64,000 bases of DNA, from the NCBI RefSeq assembly GCF_002744735.1, contig NZ_KZ319341.1:629072-693071 (forward strand). Reading direction: 5' to 3'. The notes under the pieces are model-generated. The model was given only the letters and a program-made list of their open reading frames with translations, was not told the DNA's origin and made no database searches. This document shows, piece by piece, positions 28,862-37,575 of this stretch (its first letter is position 1; every line of letters starts with the position of its first letter). This DNA is from Marinobacter guineae (GTDB lineage: Bacteria > Pseudomonadota > Gammaproteobacteria > Pseudomonadales > Oleiphilaceae). Both the position numbers and the translations under genes were made by a program.

Positions 28862-29045
28862 AGACCACTGCTTCTTTGATTAAACGGAGGAAGCCGGCAT
28901 TCTAACCTTATTTTGTAACAGGACAAAAGGCAGGGCTCACACAGGCACGATTACGCCTCGACAAAGCACCGGATTCCGGAAAATAACCTGACTTACCGCT
29001 GAACGGCGAAACGAAACTGGAAGGTACAGGCGAGCCAGGGCAGGA

Positions 29046-29981
29046 TCAACGACTCGCGCGCTTGATATAGGTTTCCGGGTTTTCGGACTTGCCGTTACGG
29101 ATAACCTCGAAATGCACGTGCGGGCCGGTCGAGCGCCCCGTGCTGCCCATCAAAGCCACCACCTGGCCCTTCTGGACGACATCACCCACCTGAACCTTCA
29201 CGGTTTTACAATGAGCATAACGGGACACAAGCCCGTCGCCATGATCAATCTCAACCAGATTGCCATAGCCGTAACGCTCTCCAGCGTATGTCACCACGCC
29301 ACCGGCAACCGAAATAATGTCGCTGCCATCCTTGCCAGCAAGGTCGACTCCAGCGTGCCACGTGCGCTTACCGGTGAACGGATCGGAGCGATAACCGTAG
29401 CGGGAGGACAGCCAGCCCCAGGTAATCGGACGCCCCTCAAGGTAAAGCTCATCCTCTAACCTCTGGCTTGAGGCAAGTTGATCAAGTAACCGCAATTGCT
29501 GTTCACGGTCTTCAATCTTCCGCTCCATTTCCTCAATCATGCGGGTAAGTTCCGGGGCAGAGAAGGAATCGCCAGCCAACACGTCTTCAGGCCCACCAAC
29601 CGCAGCCGGCTGATCGAAATTGAACTCATCACTGGCAACAAGGCCGGACTCGACAAAACGCTGCCCCAGGGCATCCAGCCGTAACAGCCGCCCCTGGATC
29701 TCGCCCAGACGCAGGGTCAGCGCGTCCACTTGCTGCTGCACGTTTTCCTCGATACCTGCCAGCTCAGACTTCTGCTTAGCAAGCTTGCGCTGCCACTCGG
29801 CGACCAGCTCGGAATTTGTGGGCTCTCGGGTTTCCGCCCGTTCCACAGCGAACTGGTAGCCCGCCCAACCGGCAGCTACCAACATGGAAAACACACAAAA
29901 GAACAGCCCGACGACAAGGGAATTATTGATCGCCAACACACGGGACTTACCATGGTGTTTGCCAACAAGAATAATGTTCAT
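29046..29981 (-). CDS. M23-family (LytM) metallopeptidase, membrane-anchored
   Basis: One N-terminal membrane helix (~25-45), a coiled-coil region with heptad-like EL/QQ repeats (~60-180), then a LytM domain. Zinc ligands are visible in HAGVDLAG and HVHFE, with SRYAHC between, so it may be a working peptidoglycan endopeptidase rather than a degenerate EnvC-like activator. ATG 29981 is preferred (MNIILVGKHHGKSR); an ATG six codons earlier lacks a ribosome site. The place just upstream of secA is conserved in pseudomonads, suggesting a division or growth role. Confidence 0.88.
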   Translation of the reverse strand: MNIILVGKHHGKSRVLAINNSLVVGLFFCVFSMLVAAGWAGYQFAVERAETREPTNSELVAEWQRKLAKQKSELAGIEENVQQQVDALTLRLGEIQGRLLRLDALGQRFVESGLVASDEFNFDQPAAVGGPEDVLAGDSFSAPELTRMIEEMERKIEDREQQLRLLDQLASSQRLEDELYLEGRPITWGWLSSRYGYRSDPFTGKRTWHAGVDLAGKDGSDIISVAGGVVTYAGERYGYGNLVEIDHGDGLVSRYAHCKTVKVQVGDVVQKGQVVALMGSTGRSTGPHVHFEVIRNGKSENPETYIKRASR

Positions 29982-30214
29982 ATCATCTTCTGGTTTCATT
30001 GTTGAGCCGCAACCGCATCCTGTAGCGTTGCGCCCCGGAGGAATTTCCGAGAGGGTCTGCCATCCTTTGGCAACAGCTACATACTGAAAAATTGCAGCGC
30101 CCGGTAGACATACTCATTTACCTCAATGTAAAACGAGTGTAATACAGGCACTACGCATAAACCGTGCCGAAGTGTAACCAATCGTAATCAGAGCCGTCGA
30201 GCAAAAACGCGCAC

Positions 30215-30661
30215 ATGAAACGAAAAAGCGAGCAAAAAATGACCTTCGACAAGCTCGGCAAGACGCCGGTCCTCAAGGACCTTGTGGCACGGGCCGAACT
30301 TCACCGTCAGGCCGAGGAGCAGGTTCTTGCCGCGCTTCCGGAAGACCTGGTCAAAGGCACACGCTTTGTGAGCTGTAAGGAAGGTGAACTGGTTCTTTCT
30401 GCAGAAACTGCCGGCAAGGCCAGCCAGATTCGCTTCCGGCAGCACGAGATCATGGAAAAGCTTCGGGAGAACGAGCTGTTCCGGTTTGTCTGGAAGCTGA
30501 AGGTTAAAGTCGCGCCACCCAGATTCCGACAGAAGCCTGCGTTTAAAAAAGCGCCCTTGAGCAAAGAAAATGCCCGGCTCCTCAAAGAGGAGGCCGGGCA
30601 CACGAAGGATAAAGCACTACGCGAGGTTCTCGAAAAACTCGCAAGCCACGTCCGGGATTAA
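30215..30661 (+). CDS. dciA: DciA-type (DUF721) replicative helicase-loading protein
   Basis: A 148-residue basic protein of the DUF721 family. DciA loads DnaB in bacteria lacking DnaC or DnaI. The N-terminal KH-like half is recognisable (LPEDLVKGTRFVSCKEGELVLSAETAGKASQIRFRQHEI), and the C-terminal half is charged and probably disordered. An ATG at 30239 (MTFDKLGKTP) may be the true start. The position between the M23-secA pair and lpxC is the standard one. The coding sequence contains a 13-bp hairpin near 30571-30600. Confidence 0.85.
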   Translation: MKRKSEQKMTFDKLGKTPVLKDLVARAELHRQAEEQVLAALPEDLVKGTRFVSCKEGELVLSAETAGKASQIRFRQHEIMEKLRENELFRFVWKLKVKVAPPRFRQKPAFKKAPLSKENARLLKEEAGHTKDKALREVLEKLASHVRD

Positions 30662-30672
30662 AGCGTCCTGCT

Positions 30673-31590
30673 TTAAGCCTGGGCTGCCAGAGCGGGCTTC
30701 ATGTAGGAAATCGGCGCCGTGGCTTCGTCGTCAAACGTAACCACTTCCCACGCGTCTTCCTCGGCCCGGAGCTTACGCAGCAGCTTGTTGTTCAGGTCGT
30801 GACCGGACTTTACGCCGCGGAACTCACCAATCAGGCTGTTGCCCAGCAGATACAGGTCGCCAATCGCGTCCAGCACCTTGTGCTTGACGAACTCGTCGTC
30901 ATAACGAAGACCGTCTTCGTTCAGAATCTTGTAGTCATCAACCACGATGGCGTTATCCACGCTGCCGCCGAGCGCCAGGTTCATGGCACGCAGCTTCTCG
31001 ATGTCGCGCATGAAACCAAAGGTCCGTGCGCGGCTGACTTCCTTCACGAAGGACGTGCTCGAAAAGTCGACCGTGGCAGTCTGGGCGCGCCCCTTGAAGA
31101 CCGGGTGATCGAAATCAATCCCGAAGCTTACCTTGAAGCCTTCGAACGGCAGGAAGGTCGCCTTCTTGTCGCCCTCTTCAATGGTCACTTCACGCTTGAT
31201 GCGAATAAAGCGCTTTGCAGCCTCCTGCTCGGCAATGCCGGCAGATTGCAGCAGAAACACGAAGGGACCGGCAGAGCCATCCATGATCGGCACTTCTGCA
31301 GCACTGAGCTCCACAAAGCAGTTGTCAATACCGAGACCCGCCATGGCGGAGAGCAGATGCTCCACAGTCGCCACACGGACACCGTCTTTAACCAGCGTCG
31401 TGGACAGCATGGTCTCACCCACATTTTCCGCACAGGCACGGATCTCGACCATCGGGTCCAGATCAGAGCGGCGGAAAATGATGCCTGAGTCCACCGGGGC
31501 AGGCTTCAGGGTCAGATATACTTTCTCACCCGAGTGCAAGCCAACGCCGGTGGCACGGATAGTGTTTTTGAGTGTCCGTTGTTTGATCAT
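30673..31590 (-). CDS. lpxC: UDP-3-O-acyl-N-acetylglucosamine deacetylase
   Basis: Committed, zinc-dependent step of lipid A synthesis. The 305-residue product has the metal-binding HLLSAMAGLG and KHKVLDAIGDLYLLG motifs and GHDLNNKLLR. Its presence shows a lipopolysaccharide-making Gram-negative. It follows ftsZ at the end of the dcw cluster, separated by 212 bases with a loose inverted repeat (GGTTCCG/CGGAACC, 31750-31780) but no clear terminator, so partial co-transcription with ftsZ is possible. The stop codon lies in a short palindrome shared with the dciA stop. Confidence 0.97.
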   Translation of the reverse strand: MIKQRTLKNTIRATGVGLHSGEKVYLTLKPAPVDSGIIFRRSDLDPMVEIRACAENVGETMLSTTLVKDGVRVATVEHLLSAMAGLGIDNCFVELSAAEVPIMDGSAGPFVFLLQSAGIAEQEAAKRFIRIKREVTIEEGDKKATFLPFEGFKVSFGIDFDHPVFKGRAQTATVDFSSTSFVKEVSRARTFGFMRDIEKLRAMNLALGGSVDNAIVVDDYKILNEDGLRYDDEFVKHKVLDAIGDLYLLGNSLIGEFRGVKSGHDLNNKLLRKLRAEEDAWEVVTFDDEATAPISYMKPALAAQA

Positions 31591-31802
31591 CGGTACATAA
31601 TTCCGTCACAAAAAGGCGATATTCTAGGCAAAATTCTGCCCGGAGAATACCAGAAAATAAGACTGAATACCATTTAACCACTCAGCCTTTGCCAAACGTT
31701 CATCTGGCGCCGGACCAGGGTACTCAGCGCACGTATTTACCGGCTTCGAGGTTCCGTTTTTTCGTACGCAGACCGGAACCGGATCACAATTGCAACAGAT
31801 TA

Positions 31803-32960
31803 TCAGTCAGCCTGCCGGCGAAGGAATGCGGGAATATCGAGATAATCGACTCCCTGCTCCTCGCTCTCTTTGCTCTGGTCAATCGCCACATTTCCACGGG
31901 AAACGGCCCGACGACGCAGAACGGCGGGGCGGTCCAGCTGGTTGTAATCGGTTTTTCCATCCAGGGTGCGGGTATTGTCCACAACCTTGGTCGGCTTCTC
32001 GCGGTCGCCGCCAAGCCCGGTCGCAACAACCGTCACTTTCAGTTCGTCGGTCATTTCCGGATCAATAACGGTACCAACAACGACGGTAGCCGAGTCGGAA
32101 GCGAACTCACGCACTATGTCGCCAACCTCGGAGAACTCGCCCAGGTTCAGGTCCATACCGGCAGTGATGTTGACCAGGATACCCTTGGCTCCCTGCAGGT
32201 TGATGTCTTCCAGCAGCGGGCTTCGGATGGCCGCTTCGGCCGCTTCCCGTGCGCGGTTTTCGCCGGTTGCCCGGGCGGTACCCATCATCGCCATACCCAT
32301 TTCGGACATGACCGTTTTTACATCGGCAAAGTCGACGTTGATCATGCCGTTGCGGGTAATCAGATCCGCGATACCCTGAACCGCGCCCAGCAGCACATCA
32401 TTTGCCGCCGCAAACGCATCCAGCAGACTGGTTTTCTTGCCCATCACCGCCAGCAGCTTTTCGTTGGGGATGGTGATCAGGGAGTCGACGCTTTCCTCGA
32501 GCTCCCTCAGGCCGGATTCGGCAACGCTCATGCGCTTGCCACCCTCGAACAGGAACGGCTTGGTAACCACGGCAACGGTAAGGATGCCAAGCTCACGGGC
32601 CACTTCCGCCACAATCGGCGCCGCTCCGGTACCGGTACCACCACCCATGCCAGCGGTGATGAACACCATATCGGCGCCCTTGATCGCTTCGGCAATTCGG
32701 TCACGATCTTCCAGGGCGGATTGGCGACCCACTTCCGGATTGGCGCCGGCACCCAGCCCCTTGGTGATGTTGCCACCGAGCTGAATGATCTGGCGCGCGT
32801 CCATATCGGTCAGCGCCTGGGCATCCGTGTTGGCGCAGATGAATTCCACACCTTCGATGTCGCTGTTGAGCATGTGGCGCACGGCGTTGCCGCCACCTCC
32901 GCCAACACCGACGACTTTAATGACAGCGTTTTGCTGGACATTATCGACGAGTTCAAACAT
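31803..32960 (-). CDS. ftsZ: Cell division tubulin homologue FtsZ
   Basis: GTPase that polymerises into the division ring. The tubulin signature is present as GMGGGTGTGAAP, with NTDAQAL and the T7-loop region NVDFADVK. The C-terminal peptide DYLDIPAFLRRQAD, after a variable linker, is the docking site for FtsA and ZipA. The 385 residues are normal. AAGGAG lies eight bases before the ATG. A 98-base gap with a small hairpin separates it from ftsA. Confidence 0.98.
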   Translation of the reverse strand: MFELVDNVQQNAVIKVVGVGGGGGNAVRHMLNSDIEGVEFICANTDAQALTDMDARQIIQLGGNITKGLGAGANPEVGRQSALEDRDRIAEAIKGADMVFITAGMGGGTGTGAAPIVAEVARELGILTVAVVTKPFLFEGGKRMSVAESGLRELEESVDSLITIPNEKLLAVMGKKTSLLDAFAAANDVLLGAVQGIADLITRNGMINVDFADVKTVMSEMGMAMMGTARATGENRAREAAEAAIRSPLLEDINLQGAKGILVNITAGMDLNLGEFSEVGDIVREFASDSATVVVGTVIDPEMTDELKVTVVATGLGGDREKPTKVVDNTRTLDGKTDYNQLDRPAVLRRRAVSRGNVAIDQSKESEEQGVDYLDIPAFLRRQAD

Positions 32961-32985
32961 TTCCCCTACTCCTTCGTGCTGTTTT

Positions 32986-33005
32986 ACAGCCTTTTTGCAG
33001 GCTGT
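32986..33005 (-). other. Hairpin in the ftsA-ftsZ intergenic leader
   Basis: A 7-bp perfect inverted repeat (ACAGCCT / AGGCTGT) with a six-base loop lies about 25 bases before the ftsZ start. No T run follows on the minus strand, so it is not a standard terminator. It could affect ftsZ mRNA processing or translation (inference). Confidence 0.5.
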
Positions 33006-33058
33006 TTGTTCGAGATTGTGTTTTCGAGATACCTTCGTTCACTGCACTCCCGGCACCG

Positions 33059-34294
33059 TCAGAAATGACCGGTAAACCAGGCTTTCATGCGCTCAAACAG
33101 CGAGGGTGCATCTTCACCCTTGAGCACCGGTGTCCGCCCCAGATCCATCTGGCGGAAACCATGAATCAACAACCCCACGCCGGTGGCGTAGATCGGATTG
33201 TTGACTACCTCCGTCATACCGGAGACTGCCTGCGGACAGGCCAGTCTTACCGGCATATGGAAGATCTCCTCGGCCAGCTCCACCACACCTTCCATGGTGG
33301 ACGAACCGCCGGTAATCACGATGCCTGCCGGAATCAGGTCCTCGAACCCGGACCGGCGCAATTCTGACTGCACCAGGGTGAACAGCTCCTCGTAACGGGG
33401 CTCCACTACCTCGGCCAGCGCCTGTCGCGACAGATCCCGCGGCGCGCGATCCCCGACGCTGGGCACCTTGATGGTTTCATCGGCGCCGGCCAGCTGGGTC
33501 AGCGCGCAGGCATACTTGATCTTGATTTCTTCGGCGTTCTGGGTCGGTGTCCGAAGCGCCATGGCGATGTCGTTGGTCACCTGATCACCGGCGATCGGGA
33601 TCACCGCGGTGTGGCGAATGGCACCACCGGTGAACACGGCGATGTCGGTGGTTCCGCCACCGATGTCCACCACGCAGACTCCCAGTTCCTTTTCGTCTTC
33701 AGTGAGAATGGCGTGACTGGACGCCAGCTGCTCGAGGATGATGTCATCCACCTCAAGGCCGCAGCGCTTCACGCATTTCTCAATGTTCTGGGCAGCGTTG
33801 ACTGCGCAGGTCACCAGGTGAACCTTGGCCTCCAACCGCACACCGGACATGCCCATCGGCTCCTTGATACCCTCCTGGCTGTCGATCACGAATTCCTGGG
33901 GCAGGATGTGCAGAATTTTCTGATCTGCCGGAATTGCAACCGCCTGGGCGGCATCAATCACCCGGTCGATATCGGCCTGGGTGACTTCCCGATCACGGAT
34001 GGCAACAATCCCGTGAGAGTTCAGACTCTTGATATGACTACCGGCAATACCTGCGTATACCGAGTGAATGCGACATCCCGCCATCAGCTCCGCCTCTTCC
34101 ACAGCGCGCTGAATCGCCTGGACAGTGGTTTCAATGTTTACCACCACCCCGCGCTTGAGGCCCCTTGAAGGGTGCGAGCCAATTCCCACCACTTCAATGG
34201 TGCCGTCCATCTTGCGCTTGCCGACAATCGCAACCACTTTCGAAGTTCCGATGTCTAGGCCGACAATCATGTTTTCCGTTTCAACCGATGACAT
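33059..34294 (-). CDS. ftsA: Cell division protein FtsA
   Basis: Actin-like ATPase that ties FtsZ to the membrane. Motifs: IVGLDIGTSKVVAIVG (phosphate 1), VVDIGGGTTDIAVF (phosphate 2), GIVITGGSSTMEG, and the C-terminal amphipathic helix LFERMKAWFTGHF. ATG 34294 is preceded by GGTGA at five bases; a TTG four codons earlier is less likely. The product has 411 residues. ftsQ ends 36 bases upstream. Confidence 0.97.
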   Translation of the reverse strand: MSSVETENMIVGLDIGTSKVVAIVGKRKMDGTIEVVGIGSHPSRGLKRGVVVNIETTVQAIQRAVEEAELMAGCRIHSVYAGIAGSHIKSLNSHGIVAIRDREVTQADIDRVIDAAQAVAIPADQKILHILPQEFVIDSQEGIKEPMGMSGVRLEAKVHLVTCAVNAAQNIEKCVKRCGLEVDDIILEQLASSHAILTEDEKELGVCVVDIGGGTTDIAVFTGGAIRHTAVIPIAGDQVTNDIAMALRTPTQNAEEIKIKYACALTQLAGADETIKVPSVGDRAPRDLSRQALAEVVEPRYEELFTLVQSELRRSGFEDLIPAGIVITGGSSTMEGVVELAEEIFHMPVRLACPQAVSGMTEVVNNPIYATGVGLLIHGFRQMDLGRTPVLKGEDAPSLFERMKAWFTGHF

Positions 34295-34330
34295 GTATTT
34301 CACCAAACCGTAGGTCTGAATTAACCGTTG

Positions 34331-35170
34331 CTATGATTTCGGACCGGAAGCTGCCACAGCAGCCTTCCACTTGACCGCCACACCATTGGTGTAGCGGGCA
34401 TCCACCCGACTGACTTCGTCCGACCGTGCCGCCAGCCGGTTTTCATAAACCGTAATAAACCGTTCAAAGCGCTGTTCCACCTGATCCCGACCGAGCACCA
34501 CTTCGATGCCATTGGCCAGTTGCAGGGTCCAGGCTCCACGATGTTCCAGGGACAGACCCGCAAAACCCAACTCCCGAGCGACCAGCTTCTCGCTCATGGT
34601 CCGCGCCATGTCGATCACATCACGCACCCGTTCATCGGGCCCGGCAAGGCGGGGCAACCTGCCAGCAACTTCCGGATTGGATGGCGCAAACAGCTCTCCG
34701 GTCCGGCTTACCAGGCGCCCGTCGGTCCAGTAGGCCAACGGCTTCTTTTCCCGGATATCAATCACCAGGCGATCCGGCCAGACCCGCTGCACGGCAGCGG
34801 ATTCAACCCAGGGCCGGCTCTCCAGGCTGGCCTTGATGTCGGAAAGGTCCGTGGCGAAATAGCTCTTGCCGATCCAGTCACCGGCCGCACGCTCGATTGC
34901 CACTCGACTGTCACCTACAAAATCCCCCTTCACATCGACCGCCAGGATCTGCTGATCCATGGCGCCCAGCACCTTCCCGGTTCCCCAGGGCACCAGAGCC
35001 GCCAGCAGAACAATCACCGCACCCATACCGACCTGAAGCCAGGGCACTGCAGCCAGAACACCTCTCAACACGCCAAACCGGTCCCGCTCAGGCCCGAGGG
35101 TAGTTGCCCCCCGGCGCCGCGGGGGCTCGGACGGTATCGCCCGGCTCCGGATCAGCAGTGTCTCAAGCAT
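34331..35170 (-). CDS. ftsQ: Cell division protein FtsQ
   Basis: Single-pass inner-membrane protein of the FtsQLB complex. It has a basic cytoplasmic N terminus (~1-40, with PPRRRG), a membrane helix (~45-65), a POTRA domain (~75-145; ILAVDVKGDFVG) and a beta domain. The length is 279 residues. The ATG lies inside the end of ddl, overlapping it by eight bases, and GGAGG at six bases marks it as the start. Confidence 0.94.
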   Translation of the reverse strand: MLETLLIRSRAIPSEPPRRRGATTLGPERDRFGVLRGVLAAVPWLQVGMGAVIVLLAALVPWGTGKVLGAMDQQILAVDVKGDFVGDSRVAIERAAGDWIGKSYFATDLSDIKASLESRPWVESAAVQRVWPDRLVIDIREKKPLAYWTDGRLVSRTGELFAPSNPEVAGRLPRLAGPDERVRDVIDMARTMSEKLVARELGFAGLSLEHRGAWTLQLANGIEVVLGRDQVEQRFERFITVYENRLAARSDEVSRVDARYTNGVAVKWKAAVAASGPKS

Positions 35171-36128
35171 CAGCGGCCTCCAGTGTGTCCCTCAGAATCC
35201 TCACCACCAGCTCCTCGAAGCTGATTCCGGCGGCTTTGGCCGCCATGGGGACAAGACTGTGATCGGTCATTCCCGGCACCGTATTGACTTCCAGCAGCCA
35301 GAAATTGCCATCGTTGTCCTGCATGATGTCGACCCGACCCCAGGTTCGACAGCCGACAACACGAAAGGCATCCAGCGCCAGGTGCTGCAGACGCACTTCA
35401 TCCTCCGGCGCCAGACCACAGGGGATCCGGTAGCGGGTATCGTCCGCCAGATATTTGGCGTCGTAGTCGTAGAACACGTGATCAGTACTCAGGCCGATCG
35501 CCGGGAGCGCCTGGTCCTGGAGCAGGCTGACGGTAAACTCCGGGCCTTCAATCCATTCTTCCACCAGCACCAGATTGTCCAGAGCGGCAGCCGCCTCATA
35601 GGCTTCTGCAAGCTCCGCAGCGGTGCGAACCTTGCGAATGCCAATACTGGAACCTTCCCTGGACGGCTTCACACTTAACGGGACCCGCAATTCACCAATG
35701 ATCTGGTCGGCTTGGCCGACATCGGACATGGTCCGAAATTTCGGAGTCGGCAGACCGCAGCCCTCGAACACGTACTTTGTTCTCAGCTTGTCCATGGCCA
35801 GTGCCGAGGCGAGCATTTCGCTACCGGTGTAGGGAATACCCGCCTGAGACAGGATGGCCTGAAGCGTTCCGTCCTCGCCACCACGGCCATGCAAGGCAAT
35901 GAATACCCGGTCGAACTCCGGGTTATCCACGGTTCTCAACAAACAGCCCTGGACATCGACGGCATACGCATCAACGCCGGCTGACACCAGTGCAGCCAGA
36001 ACCGCCTTGCCGCTTTTCAGGGACACTTCCCGCTCGGCGGAATTGCCGCCCATAAAGACCGCAACCCGTCCGAGAGCCCGAACGAGCTCCGGGTCTGCCT
36101 GGTAGGCCTGTGGTTCCGGATGATGCAT
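35163..36128 (-). CDS. ddl: D-alanine--D-alanine ligase
   Basis: ATP-grasp ligase making D-Ala-D-Ala for the peptidoglycan precursor. Motifs: VFMGGNSAEREVSLKSG, LHGRGGEDGTLQ, the Mg site MQDNDGNFWLLEVNTVPGMT. This is the DdlB type of the dcw cluster, about 320 residues. I prefer ATG 36128, with GGTGAG upstream; a GTG at 36137 inside the murC end is in frame. It is nearly fused to murC and overlaps ftsQ. Confidence 0.96.
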   Translation of the reverse strand: MHHPEPQAYQADPELVRALGRVAVFMGGNSAEREVSLKSGKAVLAALVSAGVDAYAVDVQGCLLRTVDNPEFDRVFIALHGRGGEDGTLQAILSQAGIPYTGSEMLASALAMDKLRTKYVFEGCGLPTPKFRTMSDVGQADQIIGELRVPLSVKPSREGSSIGIRKVRTAAELAEAYEAAAALDNLVLVEEWIEGPEFTVSLLQDQALPAIGLSTDHVFYDYDAKYLADDTRYRIPCGLAPEDEVRLQHLALDAFRVVGCRTWGRVDIMQDNDGNFWLLEVNTVPGMTDHSLVPMAAKAAGISFEELVVRILRDTLEAADA

Positions 36129-36129
36129 C

Positions 36130-37575
36130 TCACTCACCTGCGATTACTCCCGCGGCCGCCAACCGTGCGGCCACTCCACCAATATCACCGGCGCCCTGGG
36201 TTATCAGCAGGTCGCCATCCTGCAGCACATTCGCCAGCAGGGACTCAATCTCCCGGTTATCCTCAACGAACACCGGCTCTATCTGTCCTCTCTGGCGAAT
36301 GCTGCGGCAAAGGGCGCGACCATCGGCCCCCGGAATCGCAGGCTCGCCGGCAGAATAGACATCCATCAGAAGTAAAGCGTCCACCTCCGACAACACGCGG
36401 ACGAAGTCTTCGTAAAGATCACGGGTCCGGCTGAACCGGTGCGGCTGGTACACCATCACCAGACGGCGATCCGGCCAGGCATCGTGGGCGGCACGAATAA
36501 CCGCCTCAACCTCGGTGGGGTGGTGACCATAATCATCCACCAGGGTGACCGTGCCTTTTGGTGTCCTGTAGTCGCCGTATACCTGGAATCGGCGGCCGAC
36601 ACCGGCAAATCCAGCCAGGCCCCGGCAAATGGCCTCATCTGCGACACCCTCATCGGTCGCCACGGCAATCGCAGCGAGCGCGTTGGCGACGTTGTGACGA
36701 CCGGGCATTTTCAGCTCTACCGTCAGATCGCTCCGGCCGGCCGGGCGCTTCACCACAAAGTGGGTCCGCAAGCCATCAGAGGTGATGTTCTCGGCCCGGT
36801 AATCTGCCTCCGGGTTGTCGATACCGTAGGTAATGATCGCTCTCGATATCCGGGGAATGATTTCCTGGACATAAGCATCATCTACACACATCACCGCTAC
36901 GCCGTAAAACGGCAGGTTATGAAGGAAATCGACGAAGGTCTGCTTCAGCTTTTCAACATCGCCACCATAGGTATCCATGTGGTCCGCTTCGATATTGGTA
37001 ACCACCGAAATGACCGGGGTCAGATGCAGGAACGACGCATCGCTTTCGTCAGCCTCCGCCACCAGATAGCGGGATCCACCGAGCTGGGCATTGGTGCCGG
37101 CACTGTTCAGCTTGCCGCCGATCACAAAGGTCGGGTCCAGCCCGGCTTCACCCAGAATCGATGCAATCAGACTGGTGGTGGTGGTTTTACCATGGGTACC
37201 AGCCACGGCGATCCCGTGCCGGTAACGCATGATCTCGGCCAGCATTTCGGCCCTGGGTACAATAGGAACACGCCGTTTGCGGGCAGCGGTGACTTCCGGA
37301 TTGTCTGACGCCACGGCAGACGAAACCACCACCACATCTGCGCTCGCGCTGTTTTCGTCCCGATGCCCGATCTGAACCTCGACACCCATGGCTTTCAGGC
37401 GATCGGTAACCGTGCCTTCTTTCAGATCCGAGCCGGAGACGTCATACCCCTGGTTTTTGAGCACCTCGGCAATGCCACTCATACCGGCACCACCAATTCC
37501 CACGAAATGGATGTGGCGGATCCGGCGCATTTCAGGCACCTGATAAACCAGGGGCGGATTGGTTGCATCAGCCAT
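36130..37575 (-). CDS. murC: UDP-N-acetylmuramate--L-alanine ligase
   Basis: Adds L-Ala, the first stem-peptide residue. The Rossmann start HFVGIGGAGMSGIAEVL, ATP-binding GTHGKTTTTSL, and DDYGHHPTEV are Mur-ligase hallmarks. 481 residues. The start overlaps the murG end by eight bases, with GGAGG at six bases. In this cluster ddl follows murC directly, with no murB between them. Confidence 0.97.
   Translation of the reverse strand: MADATNPPLVYQVPEMRRIRHIHFVGIGGAGMSGIAEVLKNQGYDVSGSDLKEGTVTDRLKAMGVEVQIGHRDENSASADVVVVSSAVASDNPEVTAARKRRVPIVPRAEMLAEIMRYRHGIAVAGTHGKTTTTSLIASILGEAGLDPTFVIGGKLNSAGTNAQLGGSRYLVAEADESDASFLHLTPVISVVTNIEADHMDTYGGDVEKLKQTFVDFLHNLPFYGVAVMCVDDAYVQEIIPRISRAIITYGIDNPEADYRAENITSDGLRTHFVVKRPAGRSDLTVELKMPGRHNVANALAAIAVATDEGVADEAICRGLAGFAGVGRRFQVYGDYRTPKGTVTLVDDYGHHPTEVEAVIRAAHDAWPDRRLVMVYQPHRFSRTRDLYEDFVRVLSEVDALLLMDVYSAGEPAIPGADGRALCRSIRQRGQIEPVFVEDNREIESLLANVLQDGDLLITQGAGDIGGVAARLAAAGVIAGE

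Noticed and set aside
28862..29045. Possible secM-like arrest peptide gene upstream of secA
   Set aside because: No open frame with an arrest-like end was found in the gap, and the upstream gene is the M23 peptidase.
36130..36137. Possible missing murB between murC and ddl as a gene-loss event
   Set aside because: Many gammaproteobacteria, including E. coli and pseudomonads, have murB elsewhere; murC-ddl adjacency is normal.
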